The notes: a model not told the origin generated them from the sequence alone. 64,000 nucleotides of DNA from Bacteroidales bacterium (GCA_016929525.1 JAFGIP010000115.1:1-64000); one strand, 5' to 3'. Positions 35,507 to 44,742 are shown, numbered from the stretch's first letter. Translations and numbers: made by a program.

Positions 35507-36196
35507 TTAATCAAAGAAGTCAATATTAACTCCGAGGTGAATAAAAAACATTCCGGGATTTAGTTTTAAACCACGCAGCTCAGTGCTATTAGTTGTGTTC
35601 AGTTCCTGACTAAGTATGAAATCATGGTTCAGGATATCACGAATCAGTTTTTCATATTTAATACCAACAGTAAACCAAAATATTCTGAGTTCCCCTCCTG
35701 CAATTACTCCCAGGTTGTTTTTAATTATTTCTTCGTGCAGAACATAAACATAATCATCGTCGATGCTACTGCGTCTTGCACGAATGTTTCGTTCGTAGAA
35801 TAAACCAGTATTCACAGAGAATAAAAACCTGCCGGGTTTTTGTCCAAACTGAAACTGGTTAATTGCAGCAAATCTCCATGCATTCCTCTTGATATATGCA
35901 TTTGTTGAGTAATGCATCATACTGAGATTATCAGGTACCAGAAATGATGAGTAGTTCTTGAACGGAATAGTGTCGGTTCTGTAACCAATCATTAGTTTAA
36001 CAGCATTATTACCTGACTGATTATGAAAACGAATAAACCCATTATGAGTAATTGTCCTTATTGATTGTCTGTAATCAGGACATTCCTGGTTATACCAGCT
36101 ACCACCCAGATCGAGTTGATATCCAATTCCACTGCCCTGCGAGTAGGAAAGTTCTATAAACCCGGATAACAATATGATAAATATACATCTTCTCAT
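35507..36196 (-). CDS. Predicted outer-membrane beta-barrel protein, unknown function
   Basis: The product is 229 residues with a signal peptide (cleavage near SYSQG, about residue 20). The rest alternates polar and hydrophobic residues in strand-sized pieces with many aromatic girdle residues, and ends in an amphipathic strand finishing in Phe-Asp (HLGVNIDFFD). This is consistent with a small outer-membrane barrel. No named family was recognised. It starts 12 bases after the stop of the upstream lipoprotein gene, so it is likely expressed with it. Confidence 0.6.
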   Translation of the reverse strand: MRRCIFIILLSGFIELSYSQGSGIGYQLDLGGSWYNQECPDYRQSIRTITHNGFIRFHNQSGNNAVKLMIGYRTDTIPFKNYSSFLVPDNLSMMHYSTNAYIKRNAWRFAAINQFQFGQKPGRFLFSVNTGLFYERNIRARRSSIDDDYVYVLHEEIIKNNLGVIAGGELRIFWFTVGIKYEKLIRDILNHDFILSQELNTTNSTELRGLKLNPGMFFIHLGVNIDFFD

Positions 36197-36208
36197 AGCT
36201 ACAGGATT

Positions 36209-37834
36209 TTATTCAACTTCCAGATTTCTAATTCTCACATTATCCCGTCCAACATCTCTGCTCACATCCTTGCTGTAAACCCATTCAAGTGAATGTGTCC
36301 CGGGATCGAATGACATACTATATATTACCCAACCCGATTCTCCGCTTATATCTCCAAGTTTATCTTCACCATTGGCAGAAAACCTGAAGATATCATACCC
36401 CTCTTCAGAGCTCACATTATATTCGAATGACAGAACTGCCGGTTCTGAATTAATTAATCGTATTCGCATAGTTGTTTGCTCCTGGTGCGTAATATCAGGA
36501 CTTTCATAAGTAGTCTCATCAATCATTGGCCATACACTATCCATCTCAAAACTGTTATACTGATAATCATCCAGTTCATTTACAGTTACGGATAATGCAT
36601 ATGTGATTGTTTTTGTTTTGGTCCTTGCGAAATTTATAAGCAGAAGAGAATCAGCCGAACTGGGAACAGGGTAATTTTCCGAAGTCCTGCCGGGATCTAT
36701 TGTCAGTCCAAGATATTGTTCCTGCAATGAAAATAGGCCAAGCCTTTCTTCAGTATTGTTGGTAATTCTAATCAGTCTGTGATCTGTTCCGGATCGTAAT
36801 ACAGCTGTTTCGTTTTCAACAATATCAACACCCGGAAATTGTATCAGTGTCGTCCCTGACAGATCTCTCACTGTTATTGAATATTTATCAACGGGAATGA
36901 GAAATGTAGACTCATTGTTAGAAGGTATTACTGATAAACCCTGAGTCGATCCATCTACAATTACTATATCTTCAATAAGATTACTATTGGCATAAACATT
37001 AACAACAAAATCGTTTTCATTCTTTACTGTTAACTCGCCAAACTTACCGATCGTACTATAGATTACCGGAATATCAATACTAGCTTCCTCGTGAAATCCG
37101 TTGATCACAACATCATTTAACTCTTCCCACCCTATTTCAATTATCTCTCCTGATGATGAATTCGGATCGGAATACCAGTAATAGAAATATAAATAGTGGA
37201 CACCATAATCTACACTAACTTTCTTATCCACAATACCTGGTTGCAACGAGGCTAACTTTGCTCCGTTCTTGCTATCCAGGAATACATCTACCTGATAAAT
37301 AACTTCCAGTCCGTACTCATCAATACTTGGGTAAGTGAGTAACAATGTCCCCGAACCATTATAATTATCAGAACCCGTAATCAGCCAGTTTGCCCTTTCT
37401 GCAACCAGTGTAGTATTAGACAAGGCAACACTCCACTGACGGTATACCAGATCAATATCAGGATTAAGATAATCCGGTACGTCATCAGCTTTCCATATTT
37501 GCAGAAGACAAACTGATAATCCCTGATTTTCAATATTTAGAATGAAATTATCAGCATCAGCCGGAATACAGGATTGATATGCGAAATCTTTGTAGAGATA
37601 AAGTTCTTCACCAGTCTGGTTATTAATTACCAGATTTCCTTCCAAATCGGGTTGACACTCATGATTATTTTGGGGGTCTACTCCATATTCACAAGAACCA
37701 TCATCTATATCGGCTGTAAAATCATAGTTCAAAGCACGATAATCTGTACAACCATATCTTTCTACCTCACATTGATTGAATAACATGGCAGTTGCTGCAA
37801 ATATTATTAAAGAAAATAACTTAGTGGTTCTCAT
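36209..37834 (-). CDS. Lipoprotein of unknown function, paralogue of the next upstream gene
   Basis: The product is a 541-residue lipoprotein (lipobox LFNQC, Cys22). Right after the lipid anchor is a CTDYRALNYDFTADIDDGSC motif (about 29-48), a Cys-bounded, Asp-rich module often found at the surface end of Bacteroidota proteins. From about residue 65 (GNLVINNQTGEELYLYKD) it aligns with the 37983-39041 product: shared pieces include D-x-x-L/V-x-Y/K-x-W-x-V-x-L-x-N-x-T, SKNGAKLASLQPG and VDYGVHYLYFYYWYSD. A C-terminal extension about 425-541 is absent from the paralogue and looks like a carbohydrate-binding or lectin-like beta-sandwich. No function is recognised. Confidence 0.65.
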   Translation of the reverse strand: MRTTKLFSLIIFAATAMLFNQCEVERYGCTDYRALNYDFTADIDDGSCEYGVDPQNNHECQPDLEGNLVINNQTGEELYLYKDFAYQSCIPADADNFILNIENQGLSVCLLQIWKADDVPDYLNPDIDLVYRQWSVALSNTTLVAERANWLITGSDNYNGSGTLLLTYPSIDEYGLEVIYQVDVFLDSKNGAKLASLQPGIVDKKVSVDYGVHYLYFYYWYSDPNSSSGEIIEIGWEELNDVVINGFHEEASIDIPVIYSTIGKFGELTVKNENDFVVNVYANSNLIEDIVIVDGSTQGLSVIPSNNESTFLIPVDKYSITVRDLSGTTLIQFPGVDIVENETAVLRSGTDHRLIRITNNTEERLGLFSLQEQYLGLTIDPGRTSENYPVPSSADSLLLINFARTKTKTITYALSVTVNELDDYQYNSFEMDSVWPMIDETTYESPDITHQEQTTMRIRLINSEPAVLSFEYNVSSEEGYDIFRFSANGEDKLGDISGESGWVIYSMSFDPGTHSLEWVYSKDVSRDVGRDNVRIRNLEVE

Positions 37835-37904
37835 ATTTTCTAATTTATAGAGTACAACTAAAACATCTTAAGCCGGTGCAAACACTTGAACAATGTTTGA
37901 CAAT

Positions 37905-37938
37905 GTTCACAAAGAAGAAGTAAATCTTCTTTGTGAAC
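37905..37938. repeat. Perfect 14-bp stem-loop between the two lipoprotein genes
   Basis: GTTCACAAAGAAGA (37905-37918) and TCTTCTTTGTGAAC (37925-37938) are exact inverse complements around a 6-base loop. No T-run follows on either strand. It lies 45 bases past the stop of the 37983-39041 gene and may be a 3'-end-stabilising structure or a weak terminator. Confidence 0.7.
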
Positions 37939-37982
37939 CTGTCTAAGAATTTTAGAATTCCTCCTGAATTAAATCAAATCAC

Positions 37983-39041
37983 TTATTCCGCTGGCTCATC
38001 TGGCTCAACAGGTTGTTCAGTGTCCGCAATTCCATCGACTATCCAATCAACCGTTTCTTCAGCAACTACAGTTATTGTTTCTGTTTCTACCACAGTACCA
38101 TTGGTAATGTGTTTTGCAGAAAGAATATAATCTGTTTCAATAGCTTCCTCTTCGTATATTGGAAGTATGAATGTATATGTTCCATCGTTATCAATTGTAG
38201 ATAGATTTCGTGCAATACCGCCTTCAAGGTAACATACGTCCTCTATAAGTTTGTCTCCGGCATATATCTGAACCGGATAACTCATACGGTTTGTTATTCT
38301 TACATTACCATACTTAGTACCTGTATTTTGTAATGCACCCAGATGAGGAACAATCACAGTTACATCTTTCCTGCTTTCATTCAGAACAAGCCAGATTGGT
38401 TCTTCACTTCCATTAATCATTTCCGTTTCGATCCAACCGAGTTCTTCAAATCCCTGAGCATCATTTTGGTCTGAGAACCAGTACAGATAGTGAAGTGTAT
38501 AATTACCATAGTCAACACCAACTTTCTTATACTGCTGTCCGGGCATCATTGTCATTATTTTAGCTCCGGTACGACTATTCAGATATATGTCTACAAATTC
38601 GTCAGTACCACCGTAGTATGAAAAATTAATTGTTGCCACAGTTGTATACTGCGAAGCTCCGCTTATATGCCATGTAGCCCGATCTTCAACATCGGTTGAA
38701 TTGGCTAAAGGAACAAGCCATTTTTTAAACACCTTATCTAAGGGAGGATTATTAGGATCGTCTTTTACGTCTTCCCAAAGATAAAGGACTAATTCAACTG
38801 TCCCTTCATTAGGATTTGGAATATTTACCAGGTAATCAGTGGCAGAAGCAGGAATTCTCTTAACGATGTACTCGTCTTTATAAAGTACTAATCGTTCATT
38901 AGAGTTGTTGATAATTAATAAATTACCAGCAGCATCAGGTTCATCGGGCACGAAATCCCGCGGAGGTTCATCTTGAAATAGTTCACATGAAGATGCGAGT
39001 ATTAAAGATACAAACGTTAATAAGAATAGATTTCTTTTCAT
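37983..39041 (-). CDS. Lipoprotein of unknown function with acidic tail
   Basis: The open frame begins at 39173, but the first 44 residues are unlike a signal sequence. The ATG at 39041 gives MKRNLFLLTFVSLILASSC, a clear lipoprotein signal (Cys19), so it is taken as the start (352 residues). The body begins GNLLIINNSNERLVLYKDEYIVKRIPASATDYLVNI and is paralogous to the downstream lipoprotein. The C-terminus ends in an acidic Pro/Glu-rich tail (EQPVEPDEPAE). It is the first gene of a three-gene minus-strand run (lipoprotein, lipoprotein, barrel protein). No family was recognised. Confidence 0.65.
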   Translation of the reverse strand: MKRNLFLLTFVSLILASSCELFQDEPPRDFVPDEPDAAGNLLIINNSNERLVLYKDEYIVKRIPASATDYLVNIPNPNEGTVELVLYLWEDVKDDPNNPPLDKVFKKWLVPLANSTDVEDRATWHISGASQYTTVATINFSYYGGTDEFVDIYLNSRTGAKIMTMMPGQQYKKVGVDYGNYTLHYLYWFSDQNDAQGFEELGWIETEMINGSEEPIWLVLNESRKDVTVIVPHLGALQNTGTKYGNVRITNRMSYPVQIYAGDKLIEDVCYLEGGIARNLSTIDNDGTYTFILPIYEEEAIETDYILSAKHITNGTVVETETITVVAEETVDWIVDGIADTEQPVEPDEPAE

Positions 39042-39595
39042 TTCTATCAGTTTAAATTTTACCATAATATTAATTTTAAAATAGATATGAACTTTATGAT
39101 AATAAACCATAAAAAGCTTATAAATAAGCATATAGAATTGTAAATGATATTTACAACAGAAAGGTCGTTGCATATGCAGATTGTTATCATACGCTAATAG
39201 GTCTCGGGGTTGTTTGACCCAAAAATGATACCAAGTGGAAACATAACAGGTTTAGCGGGTTGAATCATGTATGAATTTTTTCACTAACCATCAAGGACAA
39301 ACAATGCAATTGAGGGTTGCATGTTTTTAGAAAAAAGATGTATTAATTAAGAAATTAGAAGTGGATAAACTCAGGTGATTTTTAAAAAGAAAAAGTCTGA
39401 TCAAACATTTTCAACTGCTTTGGAGAATTCAATAGAAAGAATTTCATTTGCCTGCTGAGTGATTAGATATTACATAATTCTTTAAACTCAATGTTTAACC
39501 TATAATTGCTCCATTCCTCCGCTGTTCCATTGTTCAGTTAACTAAGATAAAGTATAAATAGTAAGCAATTTTTATTTAATCAACCACTATAATTA
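39042..39595. other. Intergenic region, nothing recognised
   Basis: About 550 bases lie between the lipoprotein gene and ddl, both on the minus strand. It must contain the promoter of the lipoprotein run. Nothing else could be supported: no long frame, RNA-like fold or repeat was seen. Confidence 0.35.
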
Positions 39596-40708
39596 CTAAT
39601 ACGATTTATCATTCAAAACATTAAGAAGAAATTTCTCTTTCCTTTGATGTTTTTCAATTGCCAGATCAATCAGTCTTTCTATTAATTCCGGGAAAGGGAT
39701 ACCTGTAAGATCAAGCAGTTTCGGATACATACTTATTTTCGTAAAACCCGGCAATGTATTGATCTCGTTCAGTACAAGACTATTATCTTCTTTAAGGAAC
39801 ATATCGACCCGGGCCATTCCTGAACATGACAGAACTTTGTAGGCTTTCTTTGCTAAATTTTGTATTTCATTCAGGATATTCTCAGATAGTTTTGCAGGCA
39901 TTTCAAGTTTTGCTCCTTCTGCATCAATATATTTAGCTTCATATGAATAAAATGAATTTTTTGGAATTACTTCTCCGGCAATTGAAGCAATAAGCTCATC
40001 ATTACCAAGTACAGAGCATTCAATCTCACGACCAACAATGGCTTCTTCAATCAGAACCCGTTCATCAAAATGTAGTGATTTTTTTATTGAATCTCCAAGT
40101 TCTTTTGCATCTGACGACTTGTATACACCAACCGATGAACCTGAGCAGGCAGGTTTAACAAATACCGGAAAGCCAAACTTTTGCTCTGCCTCTTTAATAA
40201 GAACGCTTATCTCAGATTTATTATCTGCAACTATATGCCTGGCAACATTAATCCCCTCATTAATCAGGAGTTTTTTTGCAACCAGCTTATCCATTCCTAC
40301 TGCCGAACCTAATACATCGGCTCCCACACACGGAATATTCAACATAGACATAAATCCCTGTAATGATCCGTCTTCTCCGAATGTGCCATGTATTATTGGA
40401 AATACAACATCAAGTCTGGCAACAAGACTGTGATCGGATAATTTTAAAATCTGATTTGAAATTCCCTTAGGAATTAATGCAATTTTTTGTTCATCATTAA
40501 TATGGAGTTTAATATTTGCCGGATCATCTTTATTGTCAAGGTAAAATGACTCATCAGCCAGAAACCAGTCACCCTCCTTATCAATTGCTAATAAAAAAAG
40601 ATTATATTTCTCTCTGTTTACATTTTCGGCGATTGACTTTGCAGACTGTAAAGAGACCTCATGTTCCCCGGAACGACCCCCAAATATTAAACCCAGGTTA
40701 ATTTTCAT
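39596..40708 (-). CDS. ddl: D-alanine--D-alanine ligase
   Basis: This ATP-grasp enzyme makes the D-Ala-D-Ala dipeptide for peptidoglycan in the cytoplasm. Family motifs are all present: FGGRSGEHEVSLQSA near the start, FPIIHGTFGEDGSLQG, FVKPACSGSSVGVYK (ATP-binding loop), the E-x-E-C-S-V-L-G strand, and LNEINTLPGFTKISMYPKL at the end. The length of 370 residues is normal for the DdlA/B type. It appears monocistronic. Confidence 0.95.
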   Translation of the reverse strand: MKINLGLIFGGRSGEHEVSLQSAKSIAENVNREKYNLFLLAIDKEGDWFLADESFYLDNKDDPANIKLHINDEQKIALIPKGISNQILKLSDHSLVARLDVVFPIIHGTFGEDGSLQGFMSMLNIPCVGADVLGSAVGMDKLVAKKLLINEGINVARHIVADNKSEISVLIKEAEQKFGFPVFVKPACSGSSVGVYKSSDAKELGDSIKKSLHFDERVLIEEAIVGREIECSVLGNDELIASIAGEVIPKNSFYSYEAKYIDAEGAKLEMPAKLSENILNEIQNLAKKAYKVLSCSGMARVDMFLKEDNSLVLNEINTLPGFTKISMYPKLLDLTGIPFPELIERLIDLAIEKHQRKEKFLLNVLNDKSY

Positions 40709-40804
40709 TATTTTCAGTTTTTCTGAAAATGCAAATTAAGTAAAATAGTGGATCAATCATACCAGGGTTTATACCGGATTACGAACAACTGACTAATTAT
40801 TTTT

Positions 40805-41869
40805 TTATAACTGATGTTTCATATCCTTATAGGCAGCTTCCATCAGTAAAAAGAATGCTTGTCCTTCGGTTGCTCTTCCCGGTTTGATAAAGAATGGTGC
40901 TCCGCAAACATCCTGCACATATCCGTGTTTATCTACTTTAACATGTGCTGCTTTACGCATTTTTTCAGCCACTTCAAAATACTTATATTCCAGATATCCA
41001 TAATTTATTCCCCTGAATATGGTATATGCCAGCATTTGTGAAAGATTTGTCTCAACAAATGTATCAGGCTTATCAATAACATTATGAAAAAGGTAATCAT
41101 GACGTATATATTTCAGACAACCATCCAGAACCTGCTTAATGAACAGTACGAGTTCATCCCGTTCCTCATTCATTTCCTCCGGAAAAGCATGTGCTACTCT
41201 CAGCATTCCCGCGGCAGCCCATCCATTGCCAACACCCCAGAAATCTTTATTCACAAATTTATTTTCTTCATCATGCCATCTGTGAGAAAATAGTTGATAT
41301 TCTTCGTTCCATAGTATTTTCCGAATCCCTCTGATTTGTTTTAATGCTTCATGATGATATCCGGCAACCGATAAAAAAGGAGGTGCCATATAAAGTGAAT
41401 CAACCCAAAATTCCGGAGAATTAAGCGTATGATATATTATGCCATCGGCAGAACGCGGTGCACTTTCAATTAAGTACTCAACCATCTTATCCGCCGAAGT
41501 TTTGAGTTTCGGATCATTAAACCATTCTGCAGCTTTCAATACAGCTTCACCCGACGCTGCAGGATCAGTAACTCCATTATCAGTATAGAGAACTGAAAGC
41601 CTTCCATCTTCCTGCTGACGAAGTACTGCTTCCTTAGCCATAAGATATACCATCTCTGTATCTCCCAATTCGAGAAATGCTTGAAGAGCAACTCCCTGCT
41701 CCCATGATGCCCTTTGCATTGAAAGCATGGCTTTCTTTACCTTTACAATAATCTCAGTATCAGAATCTGTTCTATCCGATTGAGATTGTGTTGCCTTTGT
41801 CGGGTGGATTGGAATGGCCAGAGCGCCGCCAATAAGCGAAGATTTAATAATGAAGTTCCTGCGTTTCAT
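40805..41869 (-). CDS. GH105/GH88-like unsaturated glycan hydrolase, Tat-type signal
   Basis: The product is an exported alpha/alpha-barrel hydrolase of the YteR/GH105 kind, which removes unsaturated uronic acid residues left by polysaccharide lyases. The frame begins with TTG at 41878, but the ATG at 41869 starts MKRRNFIIKSSLIGG, a Tat-like signal. Numbering from that ATG, the catalytic Asp is Asp157 in FWVDSLYMAPPFL. HRWHDE and FWGVGNGWAAAG follow as in the family, although the usual RGNGW reads VGNGW here. The C-terminus has GPA-like GRATEGQAFFLLMEA. No lyase lies nearby, so the target (rhamnogalacturonan, ulvan or a glycosaminoglycan) is open. Confidence 0.8.
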   Translation of the reverse strand: MKRRNFIIKSSLIGGALAIPIHPTKATQSQSDRTDSDTEIIVKVKKAMLSMQRASWEQGVALQAFLELGDTEMVYLMAKEAVLRQQEDGRLSVLYTDNGVTDPAASGEAVLKAAEWFNDPKLKTSADKMVEYLIESAPRSADGIIYHTLNSPEFWVDSLYMAPPFLSVAGYHHEALKQIRGIRKILWNEEYQLFSHRWHDEENKFVNKDFWGVGNGWAAAGMLRVAHAFPEEMNEERDELVLFIKQVLDGCLKYIRHDYLFHNVIDKPDTFVETNLSQMLAYTIFRGINYGYLEYKYFEVAEKMRKAAHVKVDKHGYVQDVCGAPFFIKPGRATEGQAFFLLMEAAYKDMKHQL

Positions 41870-41916
41870 AGGTTGCAATATTATATACGGTTAGTACTCA
41901 ATAATTTTTAAAAATC

Positions 41917-42726
41917 TCACAATACCGACACTCCCTTATCCAGAGAATTTATCAGAGTTATTTCCTCTTCATTCAGCTCAAAATCAAAAAATTCTGCGTT
42001 TGAAATAATTCTTTCCTTTTTTGAAGATTTGGGAATGGTTATAATATCTCTTTGCAGGTTCCAGCGAAGGACTACCTGTATCGGAGACTTGTTGTACTTC
42101 CTGGCAATGGAAACTATCTCCGGTATTTGTGAAACCCTTCCTCGCATTATTGGAGCCCAGGCTTCGAAAACAATATCATTTGCCTGGCAAAACTTCACCA
42201 GATCGTTCTGCTGGTAATAAGGATGAAATTCTACCTGGTTAATCATCGGTTTTATTTTTGAGTTGTTTATTAATTCAGTGAGATGATATTGCCGAAAATT
42301 ACTTACACCTATTGCCTTGACCAAACCTTCGCTATATAATTCCTCTATAGCCTGCCATGTTTCAAAAAATAAATTACTGACCGGCCAGTGTATCAGATAG
42401 AGGTCTATATATTCGACCCGCAAATATTCAAGACTTCTCTGAAAAGCATCTTTTGTTCTTTGATACCCCTGGTCTGTATTCCAGACTTTCGTAGTGATAA
42501 ATACTTCCTCTCTTGGTATTGTGCTATCTGCAACAGCTTTTCCAACACTTTTTTCATTATAATAGAGTGTAGCTGTATCAATTAGCCTGTATCCTGCTTC
42601 AAGAGCATAAGTTACGGCATTATATGTTTCAGTACCTTCACTTGCATTATAAACACCAAGCCCGAAATAGGGTATCTCCACTCCGTTTAAAAGCTTAAAA
42701 GTTCCTTTAATGTCTGTTATTTTCAT
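41917..42726 (-). CDS. Aldo/keto reductase
   Basis: This is an NADPH-dependent reductase of the AKR superfamily with a TIM-barrel fold. The frame is open from 42786, but the ATG at 42726 (MKITDIKGTFKLLNGVEIPY) aligns with the family start and is preferred, giving 269 residues. The catalytic tetrad is visible from that start: Asp50 and Tyr55 in DTATLYYNE, Lys80 in ITTKVW and His113 in LIHWP. GVSNF and IPKSSKKERI, the cofactor-binding stretch, also match. It is closest to the 2,5-diketo-D-gluconate reductase-like group. It is divergent from the small gene at 42797. Confidence 0.9.
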   Translation of the reverse strand: MKITDIKGTFKLLNGVEIPYFGLGVYNASEGTETYNAVTYALEAGYRLIDTATLYYNEKSVGKAVADSTIPREEVFITTKVWNTDQGYQRTKDAFQRSLEYLRVEYIDLYLIHWPVSNLFFETWQAIEELYSEGLVKAIGVSNFRQYHLTELINNSKIKPMINQVEFHPYYQQNDLVKFCQANDIVFEAWAPIMRGRVSQIPEIVSIARKYNKSPIQVVLRWNLQRDIITIPKSSKKERIISNAEFFDFELNEEEITLINSLDKGVSVL

Positions 42727-42796
42727 TTTATTATCAAATAAACGTATTTGACATATTTTCTGTAATATTAACAACCGGAAATACAAAAATATAATA

Positions 42797-43216
42797 ATGC
42801 CGCAACGAGACTACCTATTACTGCAAATAGAATTTATGTCTAAAGCAATTGCAGAAATAGTAAAAAGAATTTTAGGGATAAAATCAGGGATTATCGACGA
42901 AAATATCGAACAAGCACTTGATGAAATGCTATTAGTTAATCTGTCTACCTCTTTTGATGAAGTTGTCAATACACCCCCGGAAGAAATCAAGAATTTTTTA
43001 ATTGATAAGCAAGCACTCCACGAATACAATGTTGAAGAATTTGTGGATATGCTGACCCTGTATTCTGAAATTGAGAATGATGCTGTTAAGAGGACTGCCT
43101 TATTAAAAAATGCACTTGAATTACTAAAATGGTACGATAAAAAAAGTAAAGTATATTCGTTTGAACGCCAGGCAAAAATAAGTCATCTGGAAGAAAAAGT
43201 TAATATTTCTTCATAA
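42797..43216 (+). CDS. Small helical protein, DUF6483-like
   Basis: The product has 139 residues, is mostly helical and has no signal peptide. The start RDYLLLQIEFMSKAIAEIVKRILGIKSG resembles the beginning of DUF6483 proteins (a D-Y/W-x-x-x-Q-I-E helix followed by a hydrophobic A-I-A-x-I helix), and the C-terminal half has TPR-like helices (ALLKNALELLKWYDKKS). No function is known. It is divergent from the aldo/keto reductase (70-base gap) and convergent with the aminotransferase gene. Confidence 0.6.
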   Translation: MPQRDYLLLQIEFMSKAIAEIVKRILGIKSGIIDENIEQALDEMLLVNLSTSFDEVVNTPPEEIKNFLIDKQALHEYNVEEFVDMLTLYSEIENDAVKRTALLKNALELLKWYDKKSKVYSFERQAKISHLEEKVNISS

Positions 43217-43277
43217 AACAAACTGAACGGCATTACATCTTAAATTAATGTTGATAAAATTCAGTGTATTTAGTGGC

Positions 43278-43333
43278 ATTTTGTATTTTAGTGTTTCGCA
43301 GCTTTCAACCGCCAATTCACCAAAACACAAAAT
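43278..43333. terminator. AT-rich inverted repeat between convergent genes
   Basis: ATTTTGTATTTTAGTG (43278-43293) pairs with CACCAAAACACAAAAT (43318-43333) at 14 of 16 positions, with a 24-base loop, between the stops of the DUF6483-like and aminotransferase genes. The position suggests a bidirectional terminator. The A/T-rich stem makes it weak. Confidence 0.4.
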
Positions 43334-43335
43334 TC

Positions 43336-44571
43336 TTAAACTTGCTGCTTCAGCTCCATTATGGCTTCTCCAAGTCTTTTAATTCCCGTTTCAATTGCAG
43401 CCTCATTGGAGCATGAAAAATTAAGCCGCAGCGTTGAATAACGATCCCTGCCATCAGTATAAAAAGGGTTTCCCGGCACAAATGCAACTTTCCTTTTAAT
43501 GGCCAGGTTAAAGAGATCCATCGACGAAAGTCCTTCAGGTAAGGTAATCCAGAGAAACATGCCCCCGTCAGGTTTTGTATAATCACAGCCGTCAGGCAAA
43601 TATTCCTGAATGCATTCGACCATTTTATTTCGCTGTCTTCCATATACTTCAGTTATTTTAGAAATGTGATCATCGATGTTATAATCTGTCAGATACTGAT
43701 ACAAAACTCTTTGGGTAAAATAATTTGTATGCAGATCGGCAGCCTGCTTGGCGATCAATAGTTTATCAATGATCTCCTGCGGTGCCACAATCCAACCCAT
43801 CCTGAATGATGGAACTACTGTTTTAGAAAATGTACCTAATAGGATAGTACGATGTGGATACATTTTATAAAAATTATTAGTCGACTGTCCATTAAAACGA
43901 AGATCAGAATAAGGTGTATCTTCTACGAGAAGAAAATTCTTACTTTCTGCAATATCTGCTACCTCATTTCTTATTGTTTCAGAATAACTAATACCGGAAG
44001 GATTCTGAAAATCGGGTACGGCATATAATAATTTTATATCCCTGCAATCCGACTCACTTCGCAAAACAAATGTATCAATTCCGTTTTCATATAAAGGAAT
44101 AGGGACAAATTCAGGTTTGTATACTGAAAAAGCCTGAATTGCCCCAAGGTAACCGGGTTTCTCAATTACAATATTATCGCTCTGATCTATTAATACTTTG
44201 CCAACCAGATCCAGACCCTGTTGTGAACCCGAAGTTATCAATATCTGATCAGGGGAGATTTTAATATTCAGTTTATCATAATACCGGTTCGCTATATACT
44301 CCCGCAGTGGCAGATATCCTTCTGAATTACTATACTGAAAAATATCCTTTCCACCAATAGCAAATACTTTTTGCGTTGATTCCTGAAGTTCCTTAACGGG
44401 AAATATATCCCTGTTAGGAAGCCCGCCGGCAAAAGAGATAATATCGTTGCAGATGGCTACTTTAAGTATTTCCCTTATGAAAGATCTTGGAATTCCATGC
44501 ATGCGATCTGAGAAGAACTTACTATACTTTAGTTCTTTAAATAGTAAATTGTTGTGTAAGTTTTGATACAT
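43336..44571 (-). CDS. PLP-dependent aminotransferase (LysN/Aro8 type), under Ile/Val-type attenuation
   Basis: This is a 411-residue fold-type I aminotransferase of class I/II. Motifs: ISFAGGLPNRDIFP near residue 45, SGSQQGLDLV (114-123), the Asn/Tyr region DFQNPSGISY (187-196), EDTPYSDLRF (217-226), and the PLP lysine Lys250 in GTFSKTVVPSFRMGW. A C-terminal NFSC-containing strand carries the carboxylate-binding arginine region (LRLNFS). The family includes 2-aminoadipate, aromatic and branched-chain aminotransferases. The gene is preceded by two leader-peptide attenuators rich in Ile and Val codons, which suggests that it serves branched-chain amino acid synthesis (ilvE-like role). It stands alone: the next gene downstream is on the other strand. 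Confidence 0.85.
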   Translation of the reverse strand: MYQNLHNNLLFKELKYSKFFSDRMHGIPRSFIREILKVAICNDIISFAGGLPNRDIFPVKELQESTQKVFAIGGKDIFQYSNSEGYLPLREYIANRYYDKLNIKISPDQILITSGSQQGLDLVGKVLIDQSDNIVIEKPGYLGAIQAFSVYKPEFVPIPLYENGIDTFVLRSESDCRDIKLLYAVPDFQNPSGISYSETIRNEVADIAESKNFLLVEDTPYSDLRFNGQSTNNFYKMYPHRTILLGTFSKTVVPSFRMGWIVAPQEIIDKLLIAKQAADLHTNYFTQRVLYQYLTDYNIDDHISKITEVYGRQRNKMVECIQEYLPDGCDYTKPDGGMFLWITLPEGLSSMDLFNLAIKRKVAFVPGNPFYTDGRDRYSTLRLNFSCSNEAAIETGIKRLGEAIMELKQQV

Positions 44572-44604
44572 ATTATATTGATTTATGGTTAATAATCAAA
44601 AGCA

Positions 44605-44636
44605 AAAGCCCCTGAGAAAATCTCCACAGGGGCTTT
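44605..44636 (-). terminator. Attenuator terminator 2 upstream of the aminotransferase gene
   Basis: On the minus strand AAAGCCCCTG (44636-44627) pairs perfectly with CAGGGGCTTT (44614-44605). The T-rich tail TTTTGCTTTTG follows. It ends about 30 bases before the aminotransferase ATG. Its 5' arm overlaps CCCTGTGGAG (44631-44622), which can instead pair with CTCCATAGGG (44673-44664) over 10 bp with one G-U, giving a mutually exclusive antiterminator. Confidence 0.85.
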
Positions 44637-44665
44637 GTCATTATCAATTAAATCTATAGCGATCC

Positions 44666-44728
44666 CTATGGAGAAAATATTTCTTCCACAATCACACAAA
44701 TCGCAATCAGATTATTCTTTTTTGTCAT
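44666..44728 (-). CDS. Leader peptide 2 (Ile/Val-rich, 20 residues)
   Basis: This is a 20-codon frame from ATG at 44728 to TAG at 44666, beginning MTKKNN and continuing LIAICVIVEE. Seven of its residues are Ile, Val or Leu, concentrated just before a potential pause hairpin (GGAAGAAA against TTTCTCC). The TAG stop lies inside the segment that forms the antiterminator. This is the classical arrangement for translation-coupled attenuation: stalling at Ile/Val codons frees the antiterminator segment, while completing translation covers it. Confidence 0.75.
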   Translation of the reverse strand: MTKKNNLIAICVIVEEIFSP

Positions 44729-44742
44729 GAAATATCAATTAA

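Noticed and set aside
39042..39173. N-terminal 44-residue extension of the lipoprotein frame (Met at 39173)
   Set aside because: The extension would bury the perfect lipoprotein signal that starts at 39041, so the later ATG was chosen.
42727..42786. Twenty-residue upstream extension of the aldo/keto reductase
   Set aside because: The family begins close to the internal Met at 42726, and the extension has no signal or family character.
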